Source: Microvirga sp. (lineage in GTDB: Bacteria > Pseudomonadota > Alphaproteobacteria > Rhizobiales > Beijerinckiaceae). Taken from it: 64,000 bases of DNA. Made by a program: the position numbers and the translations under genes. The notes below the pieces were generated by a model. The model was not told the origin of the DNA and did not search any database. It saw only the letters and a program-made list of their open reading frames with translations. Shown one piece after another: positions 26,954-34,849 of the stretch. The stretch lies in contig NZ_JACXAB010000001.1 of assembly GCF_014699075.1 (NCBI RefSeq), forward strand, positions 551,384 through 615,383. Direction: 5' to 3'. Numbering within the stretch: position 1 is the first letter of the stretch; each line of letters starts with the position of its first letter.

Positions 26954-27862
26954 ATGGGGCTGGGGCTGGGCATCGATGCGGGTGGAACCGCCACGCGATG
27001 GCGGCTGGCGGATGCCGGCGGCCGATGCATTGCCGAAGGTTCGGTCGCGCCCCTGACCGGCCACCTCTTTTCCGCCGCTGCGGAAGAGCGCGCCCGGCAG
27101 ATCGTTCTCGACATGGCGCAGGCGGTGTTCAAGACGGGAAAGCCGCTGGGCATCATCGCGGGCATCACCGGCCTCACCCGGGAGACCCCTGCGGAGGCCA
27201 CCATGCGGGCGATGTTCGCCGAGACCTTCGAACTGCAGCCCGAAAAAGTCTTCGTCGCGGAGGACATGTGGATTGCCTACCTGGCTTACTTTGAGCTGGG
27301 CGAAGGCATCCTGGTCTATAGCGGCACCGGCTCCATCGGCTACTACCTGTCCGAGGACAAGCAGGTGATCCGGGTCGGCGGGCGCGGCAACCTCATCGAC
27401 GATGGCGGCTCCGGCTTCTGGATTGCCCGCGAGGCGCTGAAAGCCATTCTGCGCACCGAGGAGGAAAGCCCCGGTGCAGGCTGGACCTCGACGCTGGGCA
27501 CCTGCTTGGCCCGGGCCCTCGGCGGCACCGACTGGAACATCGTCCGCTCCTTCGTCTATGGCGGTGACCGGGGCAAGATCGGGTCGCTGGCCCGCGCCGT
27601 GGGCGAGGCAGCCTCTGCCGATGACGCTACGGCCCTTCACATTCTGCGGGAAGCCGGCGAGGAACTGGCTCGCCTTGCCAATGCCCTGATCAAGCGCCTC
27701 GGCCCTCGGCCGGTGGCCCTGGTGGGCGGCAGCGCACGTCTCCATCCGATCGTCTCAAGCGCCTTCCGCAAGGAGCTCATCGCTCCCGTCGAGTTCATCG
27801 CGACCGATCTGGACGCGGCCCTGACGGCGGCCCGCCTGGCCGCAACGCTCAACAGGCCCTGA
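26954..27862 (+). CDS. BadF/BadG/BcrA/BcrD-family sugar kinase, second copy
   Basis: A 302-residue ASKHA kinase of the same family as the protein encoded at 14786-15667. The phosphate-1 loop is LGIDAGGTATRWRLADAG, the phosphate-2 loop LVYSGTGSIGYYLS near residue 118, and the segment RGNLIDDGGSGFWIAREAL near 140 aligns with GWGYEVSDEGSGAAIGREL in the other. Two paralogues in one region suggest different sugars, for example GlcNAc for one and MurNAc or GlcN for the other; MurK of Clostridium is a member of this family and uses both GlcNAc and MurNAc. It follows murQ by 47 bases and is probably cotranscribed. Confidence 0.8.
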   Translation: MGLGLGIDAGGTATRWRLADAGGRCIAEGSVAPLTGHLFSAAAEERARQIVLDMAQAVFKTGKPLGIIAGITGLTRETPAEATMRAMFAETFELQPEKVFVAEDMWIAYLAYFELGEGILVYSGTGSIGYYLSEDKQVIRVGGRGNLIDDGGSGFWIAREALKAILRTEEESPGAGWTSTLGTCLARALGGTDWNIVRSFVYGGDRGKIGSLARAVGEAASADDATALHILREAGEELARLANALIKRLGPRPVALVGGSARLHPIVSSAFRKELIAPVEFIATDLDAALTAARLAATLNRP

Positions 27863-27960
27863 GAAACCGCCAAGCCCAAAGGCCAAGACCGCACGGCTTG
27901 CCTATTCATTCCCGCTCGTCCAAGACTCGGGCGGCGAATTCAGCGGGACGATGACGAACG

Positions 27961-28911
27961 ATGCATGCTCTCTTTGTCGGACAGACCTATATCGACGTGA
28001 CCTTCCTGGCGGACGAGTTGCCGACCGGGGACGAGAAGACCGTGGCGCGGGATTATGCGATCTCGTTCGGCGGCAACGCGGTCACGGCGGCCTTTGCCTG
28101 CGCCAAGCTGGGACTTCCGCCGGACCTGCTCACCTCGATTGCCGATGACTGGCTCGGCCGCATGTTCATCGACATGGCAGCGAAATACGGCATCTCGGTT
28201 CATCACCGGAAGGTCCACGAATCCTCCCTGTCCTTCATCATGCCCCGGGGCGGCAAGCGCGCCATCGTGCGCTGCCGCGATGACCATTACCTGCACCCCG
28301 TCCCGCCCCTGAACCTGCAGGGCTGCCGGGCCCTCCACCTCGACGGTCACCAGGCCGATGCCGCCATGCATTACGCAAAGGCCTGCCGCGAGACCGGAAT
28401 TCTTACCTCGCTCGACGGCGGCGGCCTGCGTTCCAACACCCATGAACTCCTTGAATTCATCGATGTCGCCATCGTGGCCGAGCGCCTGTGCGAGCAGATG
28501 GACCTGACCCCGGCTGGAATGCTGGAGTATCTCAAGAGCCGCGGCTGCAAGATTGGCGGGGTGACCTTGGGCGAGCGCGGCCTCGTCTGGTACGACGAGA
28601 CCGGCCAGGAGGGTGTCCTGCCCGCCCTCGACGTTCCGGGCGACAAGGTGGTGGACACCAACGGTGCGGGCGACATTTTCCACGGCGCCTATGTCTATTC
28701 CGCCATGGCCCGGCCGGAGCTGCCCTGGCGTGAGCACTTCATCTTCGCCCGCGGGGCCTCGTCCCATGCCATCCAGCATCTCGGCAACGAGGCGAGCTTG
28801 CCCACGATCGCCGATATCGCGCAGGTGCAGGTGCAGTTTCCGGAGAAGGCGCCGTCCAAAGCTCCGCTGGATGCTCCAGATGTGTCTGGACAAAGCAAGA
28901 TGACGGCTTAG
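27961..28911 (+). CDS. PfkB-family sugar kinase
   Basis: A 316-residue ribokinase-type kinase. It opens with MHALFVGQTYIDVTFLADEL, has the PfkB-1 motif SFGGNAVTAAFACAKLGLPP near residue 35 and the C-terminal ATP site DTNGAGDIFHGAYVYS near residue 235, in which the Asp of GAGD is the catalytic base. The substrate is unknown; sugars, sugar acids or nucleosides are all used in this family. It is 98 bases behind the second BadF kinase and is the last gene in the amino-sugar region, so it may act on a by-product of that pathway. An AT-rich stretch (ACAATATTACAAACTAATAT) follows it. Confidence 0.82.
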   Translation: MHALFVGQTYIDVTFLADELPTGDEKTVARDYAISFGGNAVTAAFACAKLGLPPDLLTSIADDWLGRMFIDMAAKYGISVHHRKVHESSLSFIMPRGGKRAIVRCRDDHYLHPVPPLNLQGCRALHLDGHQADAAMHYAKACRETGILTSLDGGGLRSNTHELLEFIDVAIVAERLCEQMDLTPAGMLEYLKSRGCKIGGVTLGERGLVWYDETGQEGVLPALDVPGDKVVDTNGAGDIFHGAYVYSAMARPELPWREHFIFARGASSHAIQHLGNEASLPTIADIAQVQVQFPEKAPSKAPLDAPDVSGQSKMTA

Positions 28912-28983
28912 AACAATATTACAAACTAATATCGTCATAGCATCGGCACCCCACATTCGTGTGCTTTCGCAAAGGATGTCTGC

Positions 28984-30450
28984 GTGAGTCCCTCTCAACC
29001 CTGGGCCTATGGACTCGATGAGCTTCGCCTCCAGGGGGGAGAGGAAGGATTCAGCCGGGAGGCTTTATCCGAACTTCTGGAGAATGTGCCGCTGGCCATT
29101 GCCGTGACCCTTGGGGCGGATCAGCAATTCGCCTTTGCGAACCGCCTGTTCCGGTCCGCCCTGGCTGTCCCCGACGAGGATCTTGTCGGCAGGACCGTGT
29201 CCGAGATCATGGGTGAAAGATACACCCCTGAACTTTGGACCTTGCGCGAGAAGGTGTTTCAGACCGGTGAGCCGCAGGAACTGAAGGATCATGCCCTCGT
29301 GCTCACGCCGGGCACAACCACCTATTGGGACATCAAGCTTCTGCCGGTGCGCGATGGGGGCGATCAGATCAGCGGCATCCTGACTCTGGCCGCCCATGTC
29401 ACGGAGCGCGTCAAGGCGCGCGGCGATGCCGAACTCAAGGCCCGCGAGGTTACGCTTCACAACGAGCGTCTGGCGCTTGCCGTCGAGGCGACGGAGATGG
29501 GCCTGTGGGAGTGGAACGCCCAGACCGGCGAGACCTTCTGGTCCGACCGGCAGAAGGACATCTTCGGCCTGCCGAAGAGCGAGCCGGCGACCTATGAGTT
29601 CTGGCACTCGGCCATTCACCCGGACGATCGCGAACACGTGGTGAGCAGCGTCGGGTCCTTAAGCGACCCCCGGTCGGGCGGGCAGATCCAGATCGAGCAC
29701 AGAATCGTCCGCCCTGACGGAGAGGTCCGCTGGATCCTCAGCCGCGGCCGCATGCTCTACGAGATCGTCAATGGCGAGCTGAAACCCGCCCGCGTTCTCG
29801 GAACGATCATCGACATCACGGAGCGCCGCAGAAACGAAGAGGTTCGGCAGCTTCTGGTGCAGGAGCTCAATCATCGGGTCAAAAACCTCTTCGCCATGAC
29901 CAGCAGCATGATTGCCATGACGGCGCGAACCGCACAGACGCCGAAGCAGATGGCCGCCGCCTTGCGCGGACGCATCGACGCCTTGGCCCGCGCCCATGAG
30001 TTGATCCGCCCGGCCATTACGGGCAGTGACCCGACCGACGAAGAGACCACGGTCGAGAAGATCGTGGAGGCCATTTTGGCGCCGCATATCAACCAGGACG
30101 CGCCTTCACCTATGACGCTCGAAGGGCCGGCAGTGAGGATCGGCCCGAAGGCCGCAACGATCCTGACCCTGGTGCTGCACGAGCTTGCCACCAACGCGTT
30201 GAAATACGGCGCCCTCTCGACTCCCGAAGGCCGCCTGAGGATCACCTGGGTGCGGGGCGTGACGCTCACGCTCACATGGCAGGAGGAAAACGGACCGGCG
30301 ACCCAGGGCGTGCCGAGCACGGAAGGGTTCGGCTCGAAGCTCGTGCGCCGGAGCGTGACGGACCAGCTCGGCGGCGCCATCGCCTATGACTGGCGCCCTG
30401 AGGGCTTGCAGGTGCGCATCGACCTGCCGCTGAACCAGCTCGAAGTCTGA
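28984..30450 (+). CDS. PAS-domain sensor histidine kinase, HWE family
   Basis: A 488-residue cytoplasmic sensor kinase with no membrane segment. Residues about 25-145 form a first PAS domain, about 160-285 a PAS_3-type domain (EATEMGLWEWNAQTGETFW, FWHSAIHPDDREHV), then the HWE phosphoacceptor segment VQELNHRVKNLFAMTSSMIA near residue 300 with its histidine, the N-box LVLHELATNALKYGAL near 395, and the WQEENGP motif with the family's Trp and Glu. HWE kinases are concentrated in Rhizobiales and often respond to light or general stress. GTG at 28984 is the start, with AAAGGA eight bases before. There is no response regulator beside it, so it is an orphan. The N-terminal PAS lacks an obvious NCRFL flavin-cysteine motif. 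Confidence 0.88.
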   Translation: MSPSQPWAYGLDELRLQGGEEGFSREALSELLENVPLAIAVTLGADQQFAFANRLFRSALAVPDEDLVGRTVSEIMGERYTPELWTLREKVFQTGEPQELKDHALVLTPGTTTYWDIKLLPVRDGGDQISGILTLAAHVTERVKARGDAELKAREVTLHNERLALAVEATEMGLWEWNAQTGETFWSDRQKDIFGLPKSEPATYEFWHSAIHPDDREHVVSSVGSLSDPRSGGQIQIEHRIVRPDGEVRWILSRGRMLYEIVNGELKPARVLGTIIDITERRRNEEVRQLLVQELNHRVKNLFAMTSSMIAMTARTAQTPKQMAAALRGRIDALARAHELIRPAITGSDPTDEETTVEKIVEAILAPHINQDAPSPMTLEGPAVRIGPKAATILTLVLHELATNALKYGALSTPEGRLRITWVRGVTLTLTWQEENGPATQGVPSTEGFGSKLVRRSVTDQLGGAIAYDWRPEGLQVRIDLPLNQLEV

Positions 30451-30576
30451 TCCGGCGGTGTGATTCCCGGCTGGAGATGGCGAAGCCATCGCAGGGGAAG
30501 GGAAACCATCGCTCCGTGCTTGATCGCGGATCCCCTTCCCTCGCCTGCGGCTTAGCCTGAAGATGACACACTCCAC

Positions 30577-30783
30577 GTCATGACCGGGCTTGTCCCGGCG
30601 ATCCACGTTTTAGGAAACACTCACCTCATCCTGAGGAGCCGCTGCAAGCGGCGTCTCGAAGGAGCTTCCAGGGGACACCGGATCCTCCTTCGAGACGGAT
30701 TGCTCACGCAATCCTCCTCAGGATGAGGTTTGTGAGTTGGAAACCCTCAAGATGTGGATCCCCGGAACCAGTCCGGGAATGAC
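30577..30783. repeat. Nested palindromic repeat: outer arms
   Basis: Arms at 30577-30606 (beginning GTCATGACCGGGCTTGTCCC) and 30754-30783 (ending GTCCGGGAATGAC) are inverted copies with a shared GTCAT..CCGG..CT.GT.CCGG.GATCCAC pattern. They enclose a family A palindrome. The outer arms resemble the outer arms of the block at 48384-48603. The whole 30451-30798 gap between the kinase gene and prfC holds only such sequence and no gene. Confidence 0.8.
30624..30728. repeat. Dispersed palindromic repeat, family A, copy 2
   Basis: A 105-bp palindrome closely related to 19728-19830: ends CCTCATCCTGAGGAG / CTCCTCAGGATGAGG, inner GTCTCGAAGGAG / CTCCTTCGAGAC, and a small GCCGCTGCAAGCGGC hairpin. It sits inside the outer inverted arms at 30577-30783. 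Confidence 0.85.
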
Positions 30784-30798
30784 GGGGTGCTTTGAGCC

Positions 30799-32391
30799 TT
30801 AAGCCGCCTTCTTCTGATAATCCTTCACGTCCGAGAACTGGATCGCCTTGTAGCGGTCGACCTCGTATTGAAGGTTGAACTGGTTCGCCGCCATGAACAC
30901 GGGCGCCTCGTCGAGATCCCGCGCCATGGACGACAGGTGGCTCTCGATGAACTTGTCGAGCTCCCGCGGGTCGTCCGCCGTGATCCAACGGCAGATGGAG
31001 AAGCGCGTCGGCTCGTAGTCGATCGGCAGGCCATACTCGGCGGCCAAGCGCTCCTTCAGCACGTCGAGCTGCAGGGCGCCCACGACGCCCACGATGGCGC
31101 CGGAACCGTCCTGCGGCACGAAGAGCTGCACGACGCCTTCCTCGGCCATCTGCTGCAGGGCCTCGCGCAGCTTCTTCGCCTTCATGGCATCCTGCAGCTT
31201 GATGCGGCGCAGGATTTCCGGCGCGAAGCTCGGCACGCCGCGGAAGACGAGGTCCTCGCCCTCGGTGAGCGTATCGCCGATGCGCAAGGTGCCGTGGTTC
31301 GGAATGCCCACCACGTCGCCGGCCCAGGCCTCGTCCGCGATGGCGCGATCCTGCGCGAAGAAGAATTGCGGCGAGTTCAAGCTCATGGGCTTGCCCGTGC
31401 GCACGAGCTTCGCCTTCATGCCGCGCTGGAGCTTGCCGGAGCAGATGCGCATGAAGGCGATGCGGTCGCGGTGGTTCGGATCCATGTTGGCCTGGATCTT
31501 GAACACGAACCCCGACATCTTGGGCTCGCCCGCCTCGACAAGGCGCTTGTCCGCCTCCTGGCCGCGCGGCGGCGGTGCGTAGGCGGCCAGCGCGTCGATG
31601 AGGTCGCGCACGCCGAAATTGCGCAGAGCCGAGCCGAAGAACACCGGCGTGAGATGGCCCTCCCGGAAGGCCTGCAGGTCGAAGGGCTTGCAGGCCTCCT
31701 GGGCCAGCATCACCTCCTCCTGCCAGGCATCCGCCTCTTCCGGCGGCAGCAGGCTCATCAGCTTCGGATCGTCAGGACCGGAGACGGGCGTTGGCTCCTC
31801 GTCGGTGTCGATGCGGCGCACGACGTTGCGTCGAAGATCGAAGGTGCCGGCAAAGCTCCGGCCCTGGCTGATCGGCCAGGTGACAGGTGCCGTATCAAGC
31901 GCCAGCGTCTTCTCGATCTCGTCAAGGAGGTCGAAGGGACTGCGCGCCTCGCGGTCCATCTTGTTGATGAAGGTGACGATCGGGATGTCGCGCATGCGGC
32001 ACACCTCGAACAGCTTGCGGGTGCGCGCCTCGATGCCCTTGGCCGCGTCTATCACCATGATGGCGGAATCCACCGCCGTGAGCGTGCGATAGGTGTCCTC
32101 CGAGAAGTCCTCGTGGCCCGGCGTGTCGAGCAGGTTGAAGACGCAGTCGCCGTACTCGAAGGTCATGACCGAGGTCACCACCGAGATGCCGCGCTCCTTC
32201 TCGATGCCCATCCAGTCGGACCGGGTCGAGACGCGGTTCTTCTTCGCCTTCACCTCGCCGGCGAGCTGGATCGCGCCTCCGAACAGCAGCAGCTTCTCGG
32301 TGAGCGTGGTCTTGCCCGCGTCCGGGTGGGAGATGATCGCAAAGGTTCGGCGGCGGCCCACCGGGGCCGGGAGATCGGTCATGGTTTTCAA
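30799..32391 (-). CDS. prfC: Peptide chain release factor 3
   Basis: A 530-residue GTPase that recycles RF1/RF2 from the ribosome after termination; length equals the E. coli protein. G1 is IISHPDAGKTTLTEKLL near residue 19, the G3 region LLDTPGHEDFSEDTYRTL near 85, and G4 FINKMDREARSP near 145. The later EF-Tu-like domain 2 and RF3-specific C-terminus (VDRYKAIQFSDVKDYQKKAA) are complete. Start is the MKTMTDLPAPVGRRRTF frame at 32391; an internal ATG at 32382 (MTDLPAP) could also serve. It is alone in its transcript and divergent from a candidate short ORF. Confidence 0.95.
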   Translation of the reverse strand: MKTMTDLPAPVGRRRTFAIISHPDAGKTTLTEKLLLFGGAIQLAGEVKAKKNRVSTRSDWMGIEKERGISVVTSVMTFEYGDCVFNLLDTPGHEDFSEDTYRTLTAVDSAIMVIDAAKGIEARTRKLFEVCRMRDIPIVTFINKMDREARSPFDLLDEIEKTLALDTAPVTWPISQGRSFAGTFDLRRNVVRRIDTDEEPTPVSGPDDPKLMSLLPPEEADAWQEEVMLAQEACKPFDLQAFREGHLTPVFFGSALRNFGVRDLIDALAAYAPPPRGQEADKRLVEAGEPKMSGFVFKIQANMDPNHRDRIAFMRICSGKLQRGMKAKLVRTGKPMSLNSPQFFFAQDRAIADEAWAGDVVGIPNHGTLRIGDTLTEGEDLVFRGVPSFAPEILRRIKLQDAMKAKKLREALQQMAEEGVVQLFVPQDGSGAIVGVVGALQLDVLKERLAAEYGLPIDYEPTRFSICRWITADDPRELDKFIESHLSSMARDLDEAPVFMAANQFNLQYEVDRYKAIQFSDVKDYQKKAA

Positions 32392-32504
32392 AAATTCTCT
32401 GGAAACGAAGGTGGGGGACAGAACGCCGCAGCGCCCTGCCCTTTCGCTGGGCTCTTCTCACCCCATATGGGGCTTTCCCGTCAACAACGAAAGGAGGTGA
32501 TCCA
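32392..32504. promoter_or_regulatory. Divergent region between prfC and a candidate short ORF
   Basis: The 113 bp contain a perfect 12-bp palindrome CCCCATATGGGG at 32461-32472 and, at its right end, the AAAGGAGGTGATCC ribosome binding site of the short ORF. No clear promoter boxes were recognised. Confidence 0.4.
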
Positions 32505-32579
32505 GTGTCTCATTGTCATACCCTACGTTCCCCGGTTGCCGCGACCTGGATCTTGGCCTCTGCCGAGATTTGTGCGTAA
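32505..32579 (+). CDS. Candidate 24-residue ORF with extended Shine-Dalgarno sequence
   Basis: A GTG-initiated ORF of 24 codons (begins VSHCHTLRSPVAATW and ends SAEICA) preceded at seven bases by GGAGG within AAAGGAGGTGATCC, which is the full complement of the usual 3' end of bacterial 16S rRNA. The TAA stop sits in the loop of a small hairpin GTGCG-TAA-CGCAC. A strong terminator for this strand follows 45 bases later, and no other plus-strand gene would need it. These points suggest a short independent transcript. The product could be a small protein, a leader peptide with no downstream gene, or the RNA itself may be functional. I do not recognise the peptide; no homology is claimed. Confidence 0.45.
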   Translation: MSHCHTLRSPVAATWILASAEICA

Positions 32580-32624
32580 CGCACCTTTAAGGGCGGCTCT
32601 TCGGGGCCGTGGAACCGACAATGG

Positions 32625-32658
32625 AAAGGCCGTCCCTCGGGACGGCCTTTCTTGTTTT
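32625..32658 (+). terminator. Rho-independent terminator of the short transcript
   Basis: An 11-bp perfect stem AAAGGCCGTCC / GGACGGCCTTT with loop CTCG is followed by CTTGTTTT, a proper T-rich tail on the plus strand. It ends at the stop codon of the convergent deacylase gene. The tail is poor on the minus strand, so it is mainly a plus-strand terminator. Confidence 0.8.
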
Positions 32659-33776
32659 CAGGCGCTGAGCAGCTTGCCGGTGCGTCTGGCTTCAGTGCCG
32701 GCCACCTTGGCCAGCCGCATGCCTTTGGTGACGAAGCGCTGGGCGATCCGGGCGAACATGACGCCGTCGCAGGGCGTCTTAGCCTGGGCCACAGCGCCGG
32801 TTATCGGATCGACAACGTCGGCAATCACATCGCCGGCTTTCACCCGAGCCCCGATCTCCGTTTTGAAAACCAGGATGCCATAGGCCGGCGCCTTCACCGG
32901 CTCGGAGGCGGCCAGCGGCGTGGCCTGGCACAGGGGCTTCGGCACCTGCGGGGTCTCGCCGGCGATGGCGCCACGCAGGATCAGGTAATCGACAACCGCC
33001 GCCGCATCGGCCTGCCCCGTCTCGTGGCTCACGTCCCGCTCGCCCCGGAACTCCAGGGTCGTCGAATGGCAGCCGAAGGAGATCGGACGGTCCGGGAAGC
33101 GGTCGGCCAGTTCCGCCCAGGGGCGGCTGCAGGCCTCGTCGAAGGGCTCGTCGCCCGAGACATCCGCCAGCAGATAGGCGTGCGCCCCGATCAGCGCGGA
33201 GAGCGGTGCGAACGCCTCTTCCGAGCGGGTATGGGTGTAGAGATGCACGACGGCTTCCGAGTCGCAGTGCATGTCGAGCACGATGTCTGCCTCTTGGGCG
33301 AGACCCAGCAGGGCCTTCTTCATCGCCTCGGCCGGGTTGGCGGGCTGCCAAGCCTCACACTCCGCGCGAAGAGCCTCGCGGATCAGCCGCAGATTGGCTT
33401 CGCCATCCTGCGTGAGCTTGCCGTCGATGCGCTCGGCCACCTTCGGCACGAAGTCGGGATAGCCGCGGTTGAAGTTGATGCCGTCGGAAAGATTGAAGCG
33501 GCCGATATGGTCGCCCAGCACCCTTTGCGCCAAGCCGATGGGATTGGCCGAGGGCACGAGCACGATCTCGCCCTTGATCCGGCCCTCGTTCTCAAGGGCG
33601 ACGAGGCGCTCGCGCAGGTGATGCGCGGCGATCATGCCCGGTATCTCGTCCGCATGGAGCGAGGCCTGGACATAGATGCGCGGACGGGCGCCTTCCGGGC
33701 CGAAGCGCTGGACGGTCAGGGAGAGGTCGGCTCCGGGAGCCAGCGGAGCAAGGGCGATCTGTTCTGTTTTCATCAT
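32658..33776 (-). CDS. Succinylglutamate desuccinylase / aspartoacylase-family zinc deacylase
   Basis: A 372-residue M14-like zinc hydrolase of the AstE/AspA group. The HxxE zinc ligands are in VQASLHADEIPGMIAAHHLR near residue 40, the third histidine in VLDMHCDSEAVVHLYTH near residue 165, and the conserved PSANPIGLAQR and GRFNLSDGINFNRGYPDF are present. A C-terminal beta-rich segment (GARVKAGDVIADVVDPITG) is also typical. Relatives deacylate acyl amino acids or, as in DoeB, N-acetyl diaminobutyrate in ectoine breakdown. No ast or doe genes are adjacent, so the substrate is open. Start MMK at 33776 has no strong ribosome binding site. Glucokinase is 30 bases upstream, in the same direction. 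Confidence 0.82.
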   Translation of the reverse strand: MMKTEQIALAPLAPGADLSLTVQRFGPEGARPRIYVQASLHADEIPGMIAAHHLRERLVALENEGRIKGEIVLVPSANPIGLAQRVLGDHIGRFNLSDGINFNRGYPDFVPKVAERIDGKLTQDGEANLRLIREALRAECEAWQPANPAEAMKKALLGLAQEADIVLDMHCDSEAVVHLYTHTRSEEAFAPLSALIGAHAYLLADVSGDEPFDEACSRPWAELADRFPDRPISFGCHSTTLEFRGERDVSHETGQADAAAVVDYLILRGAIAGETPQVPKPLCQATPLAASEPVKAPAYGILVFKTEIGARVKAGDVIADVVDPITGAVAQAKTPCDGVMFARIAQRFVTKGMRLAKVAGTEARRTGKLLSA

Positions 33777-33806
33777 CCATCAGCAGATTGGAGAGCAGGC
33801 GGTCCC

Positions 33807-34805
33807 TCAGGTAGCCTGCCACCCCTGCGATGGGAAGACGAAGCGCTCGGGATTCGTCACGATGGCGGCCAAGCCCTGCAGGGCCGGCTCCGGGTTGGTG
33901 ATTGCATAGACGGGTACCTTCCGGGCCCATTCGTCATGAGGCGCCTTGCGGTCGAAAGCTTCGCGGAAGCTGCCGGCCTGGAGGATGTCGATCATCCGGG
34001 GCGCGATGCCGCCGGCGATAAACACGCCGCCGGAGGACTCAAAAGTGAGCGCAAGATCGCCGGCGAAGCGCCCGAGGAAGCGCGCGAACAGGTCGAGCGC
34101 ATCCTTGGCCAAAGGGTCGCCCTCGCGGGCCGCGGCCAGGACGTCGTTGGGCATGGTGAAGGGGCAGTCCACGCAGCGATGGGCGGCGAGCGCCCTGGCG
34201 ATGCGGAAGAGCCCCGGACCCGACAGCACGACCTCTCCGGAGACGCGCCCGCCCACCCGCTCCAGATGCGGCCAGAGGGCGGTTTCCTCGTCGGTGATCG
34301 GCCCGAATTCCATGTGGCCCGCTTCCGTTGCGAGAATGGCGAAGCGGTCCTCCACCGGCACCAGGGCACCGGCGCCCAGGCCCGTGCCCGGCCCCAGCAC
34401 CACGCGGGCGCCGGACTTGGCCTTCGGGAACGTGCCGATGGGCGCAAGATCGCCCCTCGCCTCGTCGAGCACCGTCACCGAGGCCGCCACCGGCGTATAG
34501 TCGTTGACGAGGGTCACCCGTTCGAGATTGAGCGTCCGGCCGATCGCCTCGGCATCGATGAGCCAATGGGCATTGGTCAGCCGGATCGCGGGCGCGTCCA
34601 CCCTGGTCGCCACTGCGATGATGGCGGAGCGGGGGGCTGCACCCTCGTAAGCCTCAAGCGCGATCCTGATCGCCCCGACCGGATCAGGGGTCTGCGCGGT
34701 CAGGGCGCGCGGCAGGAGTTTAACGGGCTCGCCGGGGGCAGGCAGAACGGCGAAGCGGGCATTGGTGCCGCCGATATCGCCGAGCAGAACGGGAAATGCG
34801 AACAT
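33807..34805 (-). CDS. glk: Glucokinase
   Basis: A 332-residue ATP-dependent hexokinase-fold enzyme of the proteobacterial Glk type. The N-terminus has VLLGDIGGTNARFAVLPAPG, the ATP phosphate loop; VVLGPGTGLGAGALVP is near residue 130 and the sugar site region EAGHMEFGPITDEE near 155; VFIAGGIAPRM near 275 is the adenosine motif. It converts glucose to glucose-6-phosphate. It lies 44 bases downstream of the GH15 gene in the trehalose operon, so it may use glucose set free from trehalose or other glucosides by that hydrolase. Cotranscription is likely but not certain. Confidence 0.92.
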   Translation of the reverse strand: MFAFPVLLGDIGGTNARFAVLPAPGEPVKLLPRALTAQTPDPVGAIRIALEAYEGAAPRSAIIAVATRVDAPAIRLTNAHWLIDAEAIGRTLNLERVTLVNDYTPVAASVTVLDEARGDLAPIGTFPKAKSGARVVLGPGTGLGAGALVPVEDRFAILATEAGHMEFGPITDEETALWPHLERVGGRVSGEVVLSGPGLFRIARALAAHRCVDCPFTMPNDVLAAAREGDPLAKDALDLFARFLGRFAGDLALTFESSGGVFIAGGIAPRMIDILQAGSFREAFDRKAPHDEWARKVPVYAITNPEPALQGLAAIVTNPERFVFPSQGWQAT

Positions 34806-34849
34806 CGAATCCTATCGTCCTTTTCGCCTTTGACGTCCGATCCTCACGA

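Noticed and set aside
32489..32504. Fragment of a 16S rRNA gene (antisense), because AAAGGAGGTGATCCAG equals the complement of its 3' end
   Set aside because: The match stops after about 16 bases, and the sequence beyond it is not rRNA; a strong ribosome binding site explains it better.
30868..32883. A 671-codon open frame on the plus strand opposite prfC
   Set aside because: It is the shadow of prfC and the next gene, caused by high GC at third positions; its sequence has no domain and is rich in Arg, Ala and His.
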